Positions 20,945 through 33,043 of a stretch of DNA of 64,000 nt are shown here, piece by piece. The notes under the pieces were generated by a model. The model saw nothing but the letters and a program-made list of their open reading frames with translations. It was not told the origin of the DNA and ran no database searches. How positions within the stretch are numbered: the first letter of the stretch is position 1; each line of letters opens with the position of its first letter. The stretch spans positions 42,407,502-42,471,501 of the forward strand of contig CM055104.1 in the NCBI GenBank assembly GCA_029204225.1, in the 5' to 3' direction. This DNA comes from Diphasiastrum complanatum. Its lineage: Eukaryota > Streptophyta > Lycopodiopsida > Lycopodiales > Lycopodiaceae. Made by a program: the position numbers and the translations under genes.

Positions 20945-21890
20945 GGTATGTAACATTCTTTGCCCCTTTAAGATCCTCCTCCTAAAGGGAGCATACTTGG
21001 GAAGTTCAGTCTTAAATAGTCTTCCCGCTCCTAGGTGTCCTCCTCATCTGACTTGCCTTTCCAACAAACCGGAAATTCAAAAACCAAACAATTTCTCAGT
21101 TGATGATAACGAACGTCAAACACCTTCTTTGGCACATTAGGCACAAAGGTAGTCAGATCCTCCAACTCAACCAGTTCACACTTTTTGGAATTAGGGAATC
21201 CTTTCGACTAAGTCACTCTTTTAAATGACTTACATGGAAAAAACAAGATGTTTCCCAACCCAATTGAAAGATCTAGCTAATAAGTGACCCAATTGATTTT
21301 CCTTATAACCTTGTAAGGACCGCTATATTGTGGAGATAGCTTATGACATTTTCCCGTCCTAAGTACCTTTGAATCTTTAGGGATTTTAAGATATACCCAA
21401 GTTTCGACTTCAATTTCTCGAGGTGAGCGACTACAGTTAGCATAAAATTGAGCTCTACCCTGAGTGGTTTTAATGCTTTCTTTTGCCACCTGCAATATTT
21501 CTTGCATATCCTGTAGGAAATCCACTAAAGCTTGCATCTTGACACCTTTGAGTTCCACAAGAATTGGCGAACGCGGCTGAAAGTCATACATCAGCATAAA
21601 AGGACTGAGTTAGGTGGAAGAATGCTTCGCACTATTGTGTGTGAACTCAACTATTGGGATATACTTTTTCCAGTCAGACTATCAGTGGAAAACATATGCT
21701 CTAAGCATATCTTCCAACGTCTGGTTGATACATTTTGTCTGCCCACAACTTTTCAATGAAAAATTGGGCTAGTTCAAATGCCTTGACAGTTAGTTTAGTT
21801 GGTATAAATTGCACCATCTTGGTTAGCATGTCAACCATCATCACAAGATTTAAACCAAGAAAATTTATGGAAGATCCTTTCCTACTTTTA
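20945..21890 (-). pseudogene. Second chromovirus fragment: integrase 3' end
   Basis: The frame 21277-21597 reads MYDFQPRSPILVELKG early and later KCHKLSPQYSGPYKVIRKIN, the typical end of a chromovirus integrase. Left of it are decayed frames and a purine tract before a TGTTACATACC LTR start near 20954. That start resembles the one left of the first chromovirus. The right part (21600-21890) is the same pol in broken frames. Confidence 0.7.
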
Positions 21891-21894
21891 AGTA

Positions 21895-22860
21895 AAATTA
21901 AAATGTGGAAAGAGAGAGGGAGTACGAGATTATATTGAACGGGTTAAACACCTCAGATCTGAGTGTGATCCTGATTTAATTGATGATGATGCTATGATTA
22001 TGTGGTTTTTAGCAGGTCTACCTAAAAGGATTAGATGCGAGCTGAAATGCCATACTGAGTATATTTCTTTACAACATGCTATGGAAGATGTGATACGAGA
22101 GGAGGATGAAGATTCTGATGACGAACCAAATATTGGAATGCTGCCATATACTACAGGGCAAACCACTACTACATCCACTACTATTGCATTAATGCTACTA
22201 CGAAATTGATGATGAACGAGTTCGAAAAACTTGCTCAAAAGCAGTAGATGTAATCTTAGTTCAATGAGAAGATGAAAGCTTTGGAAGAGGTGCATGCTAA
22301 GAGTAGCAACGCAAAGGAAAAGTTCGCTATACCTTTCCTAGTGGTGTTCAATTTGTGCTAGAAATCACACCAAACGAATGTCCAAACATTGAAACAATGA
22401 ATCACGAATACTATTTATCATCTGTGCAATTCTACGGGGGACACGAAATAGCTTTTTGATTATTAAATCCTCGGATTATCCAGCAAAGGTATGCTAAGCT
22501 TCAATATCGGGAACCTACTACCTATAAGGGACCTGATCCGAAGAACCAGGCTCAGAACTTTGGCCTCATATTTCTTAAACGACTAGCTTTGCCAGCACAA
22601 CAAGCTCCTCCTACGAATCTAATGGAACCAAAGCCTTACAGTGGTAATGAGCAATGGAATCAGAATAATGATCAAGGTGGACCTTCAGAACAGTATGCTA
22701 TCTATGCTGCCACACAACAACAAGCAACAAGACTGAATCTGCACCAACTGCAGATATACCTATTGCATCACGGGTGTATCCGAATCTCAACTCAGAAAAA
22801 TAAAAGATACCAGAATATGAGGTAGTGGATTAAATAATTGCAAGAAGAAGAGGAATTAGA
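21895..22860 (+). pseudogene. gypsy-1-type gag fragment
   Basis: 21930-22209 reads YIERVKHLRSECDPDLIDDD, then WFLAGLPKRIRCELK and VIREEDEDSDDE. This is the C-terminal half of the capsid domain found in gypsy-1 and gypsy-3. Downstream to 22860 are Gln/Pro-rich frames with stops and no visible zinc knuckle. Confidence 0.7.
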
Positions 22861-23456
22861 AGCAGCTAAAGCAGTAGTTGAAGTCCATTCTTCACCTGTG
22901 TCACCTTCAAATTTGTATAATCCACGAAAAGATATTAATACTCTATTGCACCATCGTGAAAAACCCTTCAAGAAGACAGAACCTAAAGCACCGCAAATGG
23001 AAATGATCATGAATATTCTATCTAGGGACCATGAATAAAGGTTTGGAACAATTTATTTAAGATTTTCATGAGTACCTGAATCCACTTTATAGTGACATTC
23101 CGCTTAAGGTACAAATGTTAATGCTCATTGATGGGTTACCAAAAGATTATCAAGTGGATGTTTGTAGGAACCATCGAAAAATCCTAGAAGATGCTATTAG
23201 GGCTGCAAAATACTTTGATGACACACCTAAGCCACCTAGGGGTCAACAGCCTAATGAGCAGAAAAAAGGTTTTCAATTTAAGAGGAGGGATAGAGAAGCT
23301 GTTAGTGAAACACATCCGAATTCCAACAATCCTAAGAAAACCAAGAAAATTCTTAAAAACCATCAAGGTGGCATTGATAAAACTGAAGCTCGTAAGAAGA
23401 ACTTGTGCTTCAAGTGCAATGGCGAGGGTCACCTTGCACGAGATTGCATCAAATAA
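22861..23456 (+). pseudogene. Chromovirus gag C-terminal part with zinc knuckle
   Basis: In broken frames (stops near 23037-23110) then an open stretch 23115-23456: MLIDGLPKDYQVDVC, RKILEDAIRAAKYFDD, and the knuckle CFKCNGEGHLARDC (canonical CX2CX4HX4C) just before a stop. It ends at the right inversion breakpoint. Turned back, it would lie directly upstream of the minus-strand chromovirus RT at 12975, with the protease and RT fingers lost. Confidence 0.72.
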
Positions 23457-23495
23457 CCAGCTTCTACCTCAGGTAATCTATCTTGAAGTAATGAG

Positions 23496-25241
23496 ATGGA
23501 TACTAATCATCATGATGTGCAAGATGTCTTGGATGAAGATGGAGATGCCACTCCAAAGCAAACTTCAAGGAAGACTCAAAGGCAAAGGACTAAGCCATCA
23601 AGGCTAACCTATGATGAAAAAGGAAAGCAAGTGGTGGACAACTCTAACTTTGCTTTTCTTACCTCTTTTGATGAACCAACTTGTGTAGATGAAGCAATTC
23701 AAAAGAAGGAATGGATCCAAGCCATGGATCATGAGCATCAAGCACTCATCAAAAGCAACACATGGAGGTTGGTAAAGCTTCCAAAGGACAAGAAGACAAT
23801 TGGTTGTAAGTGGATCTTCAAGATCAAGACAAATCAAGATGGATCAATCAACAAGTACAAGGCAAGGTTGGTGGCAAAGGGGTATGCTCAAGAATATGGT
23901 ATTGACTATGATGAGACCTTTGCACCCGTGGCAAAGATGGTAACTATTCGAATCCTAATCTCTCTTGCAACTCTTTATGATTGGGATATGTGGCAAATGG
24001 ATGTTACTAATGCCTTCTTGAATGGTGATCTTGAAGAAGATATTTACATGGAGCAACCCGAGGGCTATGTTTCACATGATGAGCCTAATCATGTGTGCTA
24101 TCTCCAAAAGAGTTTGTATGGGCTAAAGCAAGCACCAAGGAGTTGGTATGCTAAGCTCAATTCCTTCTTACTTTCTCAAAACTTTGTTATGAGTGAGTAT
24201 GATCATTCTCTCTACTTTAGATTGAATGAAAATGATATCACTTTACTTTTGATCTATGTTGATGACATTATCTTAAGTGGTGGTAACAATCTAGATATAG
24301 ATGAAATCAAGATGGCACTCAAAAGAGAGTTTGAAATTCAAGATCTTGGTAAACTTCATTATATCTTAGGAATAGAGATTATTAGAACTTCTAAATCTAC
24401 ATTCATATGTCAAGAAAAGTATGTTAACTCTATTCTAAAAAGGTTTCATATGGAAGATTGTAAAGTTGTTTCTACTCCTATGGAATCAAATGTAAAGCTA
24501 ACTACAAGAAGTAATGAAAGATCCTTCAAGGACATTACTCTCTATAGAAAGCTAATAGGATCTCTTATATGGTTAACCATCACAAGACCTGATCTAAGCT
24601 TTGTGGTTGGTAAACTAAGTCAATTTATGCAAGATCCTAGTGAGGCTCATTGGAAGCTAGGAAAGAGAGTACTTAGATACATCTCGGGATCTAGAGATTT
24701 TGGCATCTTGTATGGAGGTACTACACCTAACCTTTGTGGATTTTCAGATTCAGATTTTGCAGGTGATCAAATGGATAGGAAGTCAACAAGTGCCTTTGCA
24801 ATCTATCTTGGAGATGGAGTGGTCTCATGGCTATCAAAGAAGCAACCAACTATCTCTCTATCTTCCACCGAAGCCGAGTACAAGGCATTAACAACATGCA
24901 CCAAGGAGATTCTTTGGATCAAGAGGATGTTATTGGATCTTCACTTGCTGGAACCAGAGAAGACTCCAATCATACTTTGTGATAACCTTTCAGCCCAAAG
25001 CTTGGCAAGCAATCCTGTTTTTCATGCAAGGAGCAAGCACATTGAGATTGCTCACCATTTTGTGAGAGATCAAGTCATTGCCAAAGAGGTGGAGCTTCAA
25101 CATGTCTCTTCAAAGGAGTGTGTGGCTGATATCTTCACCAAACCATTGGGAAAGGACCTATATTTAATGCATATATCTAATCTTGGAATGTGCTCAAAGA
25201 CTATGTTGAAACTAGCATCCAATGTTGAAGAGGGAGTGTGA
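23496..25241 (+). CDS. copia-1 reverse transcriptase and RNase H (3' half of split element)
   Basis: An intact 581-codon frame. It opens with the integrase-RT linker (LTYDEKGKQVVDNSNFAFL). RT motifs follow: KWIFKIKTNQDGSINKYKAR, GIDYDETFAPVAKM, WQMDVTNAFLNGDLEEDIYM, KSLYGLKQAPRSWY, and the catalytic YVDD at residue 254. RNase H follows with SDSDFAGD, SLSSTEAEY near 456, CDNLSAQSL and VADIFTKPLGKD. Both enzyme domains look complete, so the missing part is upstream (protease, integrase). The first Met is internal. The stop codon TGA lies inside the first five bases of the LTR, and the PPT (GAAGAGGGAG) is coding. Confidence 0.95.
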   Translation: MDTNHHDVQDVLDEDGDATPKQTSRKTQRQRTKPSRLTYDEKGKQVVDNSNFAFLTSFDEPTCVDEAIQKKEWIQAMDHEHQALIKSNTWRLVKLPKDKKTIGCKWIFKIKTNQDGSINKYKARLVAKGYAQEYGIDYDETFAPVAKMVTIRILISLATLYDWDMWQMDVTNAFLNGDLEEDIYMEQPEGYVSHDEPNHVCYLQKSLYGLKQAPRSWYAKLNSFLLSQNFVMSEYDHSLYFRLNENDITLLLIYVDDIILSGGNNLDIDEIKMALKREFEIQDLGKLHYILGIEIIRTSKSTFICQEKYVNSILKRFHMEDCKVVSTPMESNVKLTTRSNERSFKDITLYRKLIGSLIWLTITRPDLSFVVGKLSQFMQDPSEAHWKLGKRVLRYISGSRDFGILYGGTTPNLCGFSDSDFAGDQMDRKSTSAFAIYLGDGVVSWLSKKQPTISLSSTEAEYKALTTCTKEILWIKRMLLDLHLLEPEKTPIILCDNLSAQSLASNPVFHARSKHIEIAHHFVRDQVIAKEVELQHVSSKECVADIFTKPLGKDLYLMHISNLGMCSKTMLKLASNVEEGV

Positions 25242-25891
25242 AAATTGTCAACATTTCCTAGCTAGTTTGAGGCCTAAATTGGCTAAAATTGTAAATAGTT
25301 TTGGTTCTGGAGTTTCACACGTGTGAACCAGGCCACAATGTTTTTATTTACTGTATTTTTTCAGTATGATGAAGTGTCAAACTTCATACCCTTCAAAATG
25401 AGACCATTTTGATGTATTTTGGTCATATAAGCCATTTTTAGCTATTTTTCCTATATAGGGAATATCTAGGGTCAAGTACCTTCTAGAGAGAGGAGAGAGA
25501 GTCATCTTCCTCATCCATAAATAGTAGGGAAGTCGTGGAGAACAGGTTGGAGAAACCTTTTGTATGCTTCATTGAGATCAATAGATCATTGTCATTGTTT
25601 CTTCCTCCATTGAGAGCATTGTTGTGTGTATTGTCTTCAAGCTATTGTGTATGATCTTAGGTGCTTTCCAAAAGTGATAGGCTGATGTATTATGGACTGT
25701 ATAATGCTATTTTGGGCCGCACTTGATGTTTATGGAAGTTTCCATTTGTGATAAATGCTTTTTGATCAAGTTCTTTGCATTCTAGGTAGCATAGAATGTG
25801 TTGCCAATTCCTAGCTTATGTAGTTTGGAGTGCAAGCATTCAAGCCAATGATCTTGGAGTTTAGATCCACTTAGGATCTGTATTTTTCACA
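25237..25891 (+). repeat. copia-1 3' LTR
   Basis: A 655-bp LTR, TGTGAAAATTG to ATTTTTCACA, preceded by the purine tract GAAGAGGGAG and followed by CAAAC (25892-25896). It pairs with the inverted LTR 15111-15765 at one mismatch by eye. Confidence 0.94.
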
Positions 25892-25896
25892 CAAAC

Positions 25897-26270
25897 CAAA
25901 TGTGTCCACCCAGGTCTAGGTGCCCTACCTAACCCTCTTCAAAAGCTTATAACTTTTGATTGGCTCAACCAAATGGAATGAAACTGATTGCATCAGAAAC
26001 TAGACAAAAATAGCTTCAAAACAAGCTATCTAGCAAGATTTTTGGATCAAACATGAAAGAGAACTCCCAAACTGAAATTGGATGTTCCTCACACGTGTCT
26101 GAGAACCTGATTCCGTACAGTACCAGTTCAGACCCAATCAATGTCCTTTTGATCTCTTTTGATCCAAAATTGATCAAGATAGCTAGGAAAATGGGCCTTG
26201 ACAATTTCTAGCTCAAGATTGATGAAATTTTTTCACTTAGATGGATCAAAATGCATGGTAACCTTAGGTA
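25897..26270 (-). other. copia-2 leader, PBS-proximal part
   Basis: Non-coding sequence between the copia-1 insertion site and the copia-2 PBS, read on the minus strand. It continues at 15771-16135 once the inversion and copia-1 are removed. Confidence 0.75.
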
Positions 26271-26283
26271 GGCTCTGATACCA
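26271..26283 (-). other. copia-2 primer-binding site
   Basis: Minus-strand TGGTATCAGAGCC directly follows the LTR end TTCAACA. Initiator-Met tRNA type. Confidence 0.92.
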
Positions 26284-27082
26284 TGTTGAATTTCACATGT
26301 GTGGATTGTCCACTACATGTACTTGTGATCTCCTAAGGTGTGTAGATGCACCAAGATCAAGACTAGATTGAGATTCAAGATCTATCTTTGATTCTATGGC
26401 AAAAACACACTACTACATGCATTCAATCACTTCCAACTCTAACTCACACGTGTGGGAAGTGTTCCAAAAGTATTCTAAGTAAAAACAAGCTGCTCTCCTC
26501 GGGTAGAGAGAGAAAAACCATCATGAGCTCTTGGGTAGAGAGAGAAAGCTAGAAATTCAATGACACTCAAAATCCACTCAATCTCAAAATCAATTAGCTC
26601 CAAAAGGAGGAGTACAATGATACTAATAGATTCATGAGCTACCACTATGCTTAACTATGATTGGATCACACTTTGCCACCTCTTAATCCTATTGGACCAT
26701 TGATCCATGCACCTCTAAATTCTATTGGACTATATTCAAGCACACCTCAATTTTCTATTGGACCTCACAAGGTTCCACCTCTAAGTCCTATTGGACCTCT
26801 TAAGCTTCATCAAACAAAAGCATGACACTTGTCTACACTCTATTTTGGCTCAATATTGGCATTACAAGTGGAAATGGATAATTTGCCATCTATGCCAAAT
26901 TTGACCCTATCAACATCCTACACCTAAATGCTTGACTATGAAATTCTATGAGACCCCTATATCAAACATTTTGATTTACTTTACAATTCTCCACACGTGG
27001 GAACATCCTCCACACATGTGAGATTCACTTACAAACTTCTATCATAAAAAATACCAAGCTAGATTTTTGCCAATTTCTCACA
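26284..27082 (-). repeat. copia-2 5' LTR
   Basis: 799 bp, TGTGAGAAATTGG to AATTCAACA on the minus strand, with the PBS inside and CTATA (27083-27087 read in reverse) outside. Its partner LTR is at 18836-20281. It includes the repeated GGTCCAATAG words and paired CTCTCTCTACC boxes. Confidence 0.93.
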
Positions 27083-27092
27083 TATAGATCAT

Positions 27093-27540
27093 AAAAATTC
27101 CTATTGCAAATGACTAAAAGAGTAAACTGTGGAGCCAAACCACCCAACCAACTAGAAGTTAAAGGTCAACCCGTGATAGCTCATTTTCAAGATGATTGGT
27201 AGCCACAAACTAAAATCTAGAAGTGTAGTTGGGAGAGTATCTATAGGTATATATATAGCCTCCAGATGCCTAGGAATAATTTATCTAAATTGTAATACAT
27301 TGTTAAACTCAAAGGAAATTACTATTTATATTCCTAAGCATGCACATAGTTGTCAACACCATGCATTGCTCCACATATCATAATTAGAGTGCCTGGGCCC
27401 TCTCAAGGTTATTAATTACATATATGAACTTAATTGGAATATCGAGGCATAACAAAAAATCAACCACTAGAGTGCTAGATAATTACAACAAGGATTATTC
27501 TAGATCATTAGTATCGGAGATGTGGATGTAACACATATCG
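27093..27540. repeat. Dispersed repeat, copy 1
   Basis: This shares with 38840-39300 a series of collinear words: GAGCCAAACCACCCAACCAA, CCTCTCAAGGTTATT, ATCGAGG and GGATTATTC, with diverged sequence between. There is no coding capacity and the repeat type is unknown. Confidence 0.6.
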
Positions 27541-29359
27541 TTCAAAATTAAAACCTTTCTGCACATTATGGGAGTTTCATGTTTTGTAATGTTATAGTAG
27601 GGATTAGTAAGAGAAATATGAAGCATTTTAGCATGCAAATAAATAGAATCTTTTAATAAGAACTTTTATTCAAAGCATTTTATGTAGACATTCTTCCTTG
27701 AAATGTAATAATGTGTCTTTTGTTGTTGTGTATCCAAACAAGAAATTTTAGTGTTGATAGCATGTGCAATTTTTGATATTTTTTTACACATTTTGAAGTC
27801 ATCAAGAAAGCAAAAAGAGCAGTGATGATATGCTCTAATATGTTTGCAAAAGACAAAATTGTATGGCTTTTTGGTCAAACCTAGCAAAACTCTTTCATTA
27901 TTATTGTTTCTTTTAAGACTAGTACATTCTACTAAATATATTGCTCAACAAAATGATGGCTTGCTTATCTTTTTGGCTCATTGATAAAGCTTTTTTTGTG
28001 TGTGTGATTGTTGGAATCTTATTTAAGTCATGTTTAATTTTATCTCGAGTGTTGCCTTTGTGTTATAGACATTGGCCAGGTCAATGTGTGAGAAACTATT
28101 GATGTATGTCTTGATTCTTTCCATTGGTCAAAACAATAATTCTTGAAAATCGACTTTGCAACTATGATAACAAAGACATAAAGTTCAATCTTCAATAGCT
28201 TCAACCTAGGTGGTACAATGACTCTTCACCTTGATTTTGATTGTCTTGGGATGGATTCTTATGTGGAAGGTATGCACTACAAAGTTGCATATTTCTCCAA
28301 CAAACATCCAAAAACTTGGGCACATGGGAGGAAGAGTTGGTATACTTTTCACCAAATTCATTCAGTTTGTTTCTTGAGGGACAAGGTCTAGATAAGTTTT
28401 TAATCTTATGATCTACCTCCAGTCACTTATATGAAGCTGAATGATTAGCAACCATGGGAATAGACACAAAGATGAAGTAGAAAGCTTTGATTTCCTACTT
28501 TACATAACAATGGGAGTGACATCGTGAACAAATTTGAAGTCAATACTGCTAACGATGAGCAACTATGGGTACATTGAGAACTTGAACTATAACCTTGATG
28601 CTGCAAGAACAAATAAAGAAAACTTGATTTCTTTGGAGCAAGCATTTTAACTTATGTTAAAGCTCCTCTTTGAATAACTTCACCTTAGACATTTGAACAA
28701 CCTTAAAAACATATCAAAATAGAGAAAATGACAAAAAGTTATTTGCAAGTATAGACCACTATGAGTTTCTTTTTTTTTTTGGGGTAGAAAATGATATAGA
28801 TCTACAACCACATTTTGAAAATATAGAAATTACTCTTGTGGTGTGAGCACAAATAGGAAATATCCTTGCTATCAAAGACATTTTCTTTGCTCATTAGAAA
28901 GCCTACTCACAAGTGGGAAGTTGCTACATGACATGCATCAAAATCTAAAGATGTACATAAAGAGGTAAGATTCTTAACAATCAATCACATTGTAATCTAC
29001 TTTGTTATTTTAAGTCTTTTACTATTTGGTTTTCCTTGTATACTTTTTGTCCTATCAATTAAGCCTTTTGTCTATGATTGTCATTGCCATGCTTGCCCAT
29101 CCAAGCTATTATCTTATGATTGACATGACTTCTAGACTTTTGGCTACTCAGACACTCTTCCTTCACCAAGTACACCATGTGCTCAATTTAGTTTCTTGTC
29201 AAATTTATAAGCTTTGTTAATGTAGCTTTAGTTTCATACACCAATACAACCATGTTCTTCATGAGTGTGTGTGTGTGTGTGTGTGTGGAGATTCATTTAG
29301 AGATAGAACCTCAATGCCAAGTGTTGAAGAGTTGTGCTTGATCTTTGATAGGTGTCTAG

Positions 29360-29393
<34 letters not shown>

Positions 29394-30152
29394 ATATGTG
29401 TGTGTGTATGTATAAATTCATAACTATGATAATTTGATATCAATCTAATAACAAAGAAAACTCATGATTTTTCAAACAATATGGGCACTAAACAAAAGTT
29501 GATGTTTTCAAACGTGGGTAATAGATACAATAAGTGGGTAATAGATACAATAAATTCTCGTTTTTCACTTATGGTTTTTAAACATTCAAAAGATCTATAT
29601 ATGACCATAACATCATGGCCACGAAAAAGAACCAATCAACAAGTACCCCCACACAAATACCAATTTAGATATCTCCTAATTTGGCTCTCATAGTCATACA
29701 TGAATTACTAGTAGTAGTGTAAAAACAATTTAATGCATAAATGATCATGTATACATTTATAGATTCGAAGTATGAGCCAATAAATATTTCTTTTGGAAAT
29801 ACAAACTTAGGGGTGACTTGGAGGTAGAAACTGACATCAAACGTATTTGACTAGAAAAAAGATGGTGATTCCTATTTGCTAATAAGCTCATCTTTGAAAA
29901 ACCATGGACATGTCCATCAATCATTATGATAGTATCAAGGACACAAATATCCCACATTTTAAGCAGAATATTGAAGTGACAAGCCCCCCATGTCATTATT
30001 GTAAAAGTTTCACAATGAGGGAGTTGAGTCCAAAGATGGAAACAATGGCACACATGTATCTACCAACATAGAGCAAAAATCGAAACTTTAGTTTTACTAA
30101 ACCAAAAAACATAATCAATCTCCACTACGCCATATATGTCCAAGACCAAGTG

Positions 30153-30297
30153 AACATAAAATCTAATTGAGGATCACTTGTGTAGATGAAATAACCAATA
30201 TGAAAATGGAGTACAAAGCATCAACACCAAACATAAAATCTAATCGAGAATCACTTGTGTCGATGATATAACAAATATGAAATTGGAGTACAAATCT
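30153..30297. repeat. Imperfect tandem duplication, about 78 bp unit
   Basis: The unit beginning AACATAAAATCTAAT is repeated once, with a few substitutions and a shorter second copy. Confidence 0.75.
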
Positions 30298-31110
30298 AGC
30301 CCAATCTCTCCAATGGAGCTTGTTTACTCTCTAGGATCCACAAAGAAAAAACTTGGTCTGCTGAAAATTTCTACTCCCATTAAACTATTATTGAGGCTTA
30401 AATTAGGTCTTTTAGATACATTACACTTGGCCTAACTCGTGCCACTTGACCTTTTATAATGAGAGTTGACTTAATTTCTGAGGTATCATAGATGTGGCAC
30501 ATGCCCTCTCAAGTGTTGGCCCAATGGAAAGTGGCATTTTGCACAGAGTAATATTCACATGTAGGTCTAGGCCTCAACTCATGGATCTTGAACCTAGAAT
30601 AAGAAAGGGGGCAAAGCATGAAATTGGCATTTGCATATATTTTCACAACTACCACTCACATTGTCCATTAACATGGTAAATAAAAGTGGCTTTTGCTATT
30701 GTTTTTTTTCTCTTAAACCTTGATTTTGAAATTTGCAAGTTGAACATCAAGCACTACATAGTATTGTAATCTCCCTCTTTCCTTCTTGAGTACTCTTGAT
30801 TCTAGTGTGTAATCTACTCCATTATGTTTGCTTTCATTGCTATCGTGGACAAACTATCACTTACAAGAAAAAACAATGAAACAAGAAAATGAAAAAAAAA
30901 AAAACTTAGTGACCATTATAAACACTCCATATTCTAGGCCAACGATTTGAATGAAAGCAGTAGTAGATGGTGGCATCTATTGAAAAACAAAAAGGCAGGA
31001 CATGAACATGTGTTGCGTTCTGATGCAAAGCAAAATGCCCTTTAAAACAACCCCAACAAATCAAATTCTTGAATGAATGTCACAATCCTTATTGGTAGAA
31101 GACAAATCAA

Positions 31111-31219
31111 GATCATTTTATCTCAACTCGCCACTCGCCACTAGTTCTTCAATTGGATACTTAGATGTTATCATTTTATCTCAACTCACCACTAGTTTTT
31201 CAATTGGATACTTAGATGT
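31111..31219. repeat. Imperfect tandem duplication, 51-58 bp unit
   Basis: The unit ATCATTTTATCTCAACTC to GGATACTTAGATGTT occurs twice. The first copy has an extra CGCCACT. Confidence 0.8.
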
Positions 31220-33043
31220 TATCCATGCTATCTTATACTCAAAATTAAACTCCCTAGGTAGCCATGCACTTGCCTCAAGAGAAGAGAACTTCAACATAAT
31301 TTAAGAACATGTTCTTATGCAAGTAATGTCCTTTCTTCCAAACTCTACTCCTAAACTAGGATGGTGACTTTCACAAAAGACATGCTACATTGAACCATTA
31401 CTTTATAATTTTTTTGGAAGGGCAAAATCATTCATAGGACTATAACAAAGGACTACAAGTTATGTTTATTTTTATTTTTATCATAGCTATATCTATGCTC
31501 TCTTAAAGACACCATAGTTATCAATCTAATGAAAAAGCCCTTATTTGTTGATGGTGTTCATACATTTGTCGATGCTTATTGTGACTAATTAGAGGTTTTA
31601 CAATTAAAAAAAAACAAATTATGTGCTTTGTTGCCATAACTAGCTAGTACAAGCTACCGAGGCTTATGTGTTGAGGTGATTTGAGGTCTCTATAGCCTAA
31701 TACAAGTGGTGGAAGTACATATCCATTAATCTTCATGTTTGATATCCATTTGATGTGATGTTTATGTTTTTTGATCTCGCTTGCTTAGTGTAAATGCTCT
31801 TGCCTAACATTGTCAAGTCTGGGAATCCAAATTACTTATGTTAAGTACAATCATTTTATTCATAGATCCTTATGTTCATCTTTCTCAGGTTCTTCACATG
31901 GTATTACAGCTCATATATGACAACTAAGCAAGTATACACGCTTGGCGTTCATATTTGAATCAAGTTAGGGGGCACTACTAATCTAGTTAGCCATTTTGTG
32001 AGGTTTGGTGAAGCTAGTCATCAAAAGTCACTCCAGGACATAAAGTTGAAGTTGGAAACACATAAAGCATCCTATTCTCTAGAACAAATTTGTCGTTAAG
32101 ATTTAGAAACATGTTTTGAATCACTCATACATTTAGTTTTAGAAGTTTCTTTGAGGTACGAAACTTGGCTTACTAGGCTTCATTTTTTTAACTAGCCTCG
32201 ACATTGTTAGGACTTATTAATATCAAAACATCAAGGAAAGGCTTCTCTGATGTTGTCGTGCTATTGGCATTTTGGTGGAACCAACGACATGAGATTTGTT
32301 GTAGTATTGACAACAAACAACCTACTTGTGGAAAAGGCCAGGCTTGTTTCAAAAGCATTGAGAAATTTTAAAATATTTAAAATTCCTTCAAATTTAGACC
32401 TCTAAACTCTCTTAGCTCTGTGATAGTGTTTTGCCTATAACCAAACTGATAGCCTATTTAATCAACCATAGTGGTTCTTCAAATTCTTTAAAAATTCGAT
32501 CATTTTGATACCATGTAGAGGATCAATCCTGCAATTTGTCATTGGCAATCTCATAAGCTTTCATTCATCAGAATCACATAGATAGAAGGAAATAATACAC
32601 CACCACCAAAGCAACACTTAGAAACTATATATATTTGAAAGAGAAAACATAACATATATAATGACACTCATTTTTCTAGGGGGTACCATTTCATGATAAA
32701 ATGGACCCCGTTACATGACACGGGTTGTAACTCAGTGTCTATATGTGTCGTAAACAAGGCACACACAACTATCACATAAGCAAATGCCAAAAGAACTGTT
32801 AAAACTAAGAATGTGCATCAAGCTATGAAATGCATTAGAATTACCATATTCAGCAAAAGCACTCTCAAATTTCATATCATTTTGTTACAAATTCCATGAC
32901 AAAGAAATCAAAGTATTTACTATGTAATTTACAATGTGATTGCACGTATGTTTACTACAACCTCTTTCAAGAGATAAGCATCTCAAATTCAAAATAATGC
33001 TCAATCCACAATTGTGTTTGTAGTTGATTAAGGGAGAAGTGTT

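Larger units (their letters stand above)
12979..23495. other. Inverted segment of about 10.5 kb
   Basis: Two copia elements and a gypsy gag/pol pair are each split between this segment and its flanks, with strands opposite to those of their other halves. Reversing the segment restores gag before RT for copia-1, matching target duplications for copia-1 (CAAAC) and copia-2 (CTATA), and gag before pol for the chromovirus. Material is missing at both junctions: copia protease-integrase, and gypsy protease-RT fingers. Confidence 0.85.
27541..33043. other. Long stretch without recognisable genes
   Basis: AT-rich DNA with only short random-looking frames. The small items seen are a GT run at 29264-29287, a CA run at 29361-29391, a doubled word GGGTAATAGATACAATAA near 29516-29553, two local duplications listed separately, and a degenerate PBS-like TGGTATTACAGC at 31899-31910 after TTCACA. 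Confidence 0.6.

Noticed and set aside
15111-25891. Inversion caused by recombination between the two inverted copia-1 LTRs
   Set aside because: LTRs of one element start in direct orientation, so their inverted state is the result, not the cause. The junctions are in gag/RT, and PBS, PPT and flanks are correct at each LTR.
29757-30053. Minus-strand 98-codon ORF as a gene
   Set aside because: No motif, no paralogue in the window and no promoter; of a length expected by chance in AT-rich DNA.
31890-31912. PBS of another LTR element (TTCACA then TGGTATTACAGC)
   Set aside because: Three departures from the PBS and no LTR start or coding region nearby; mentioned only in the gene-free stretch.
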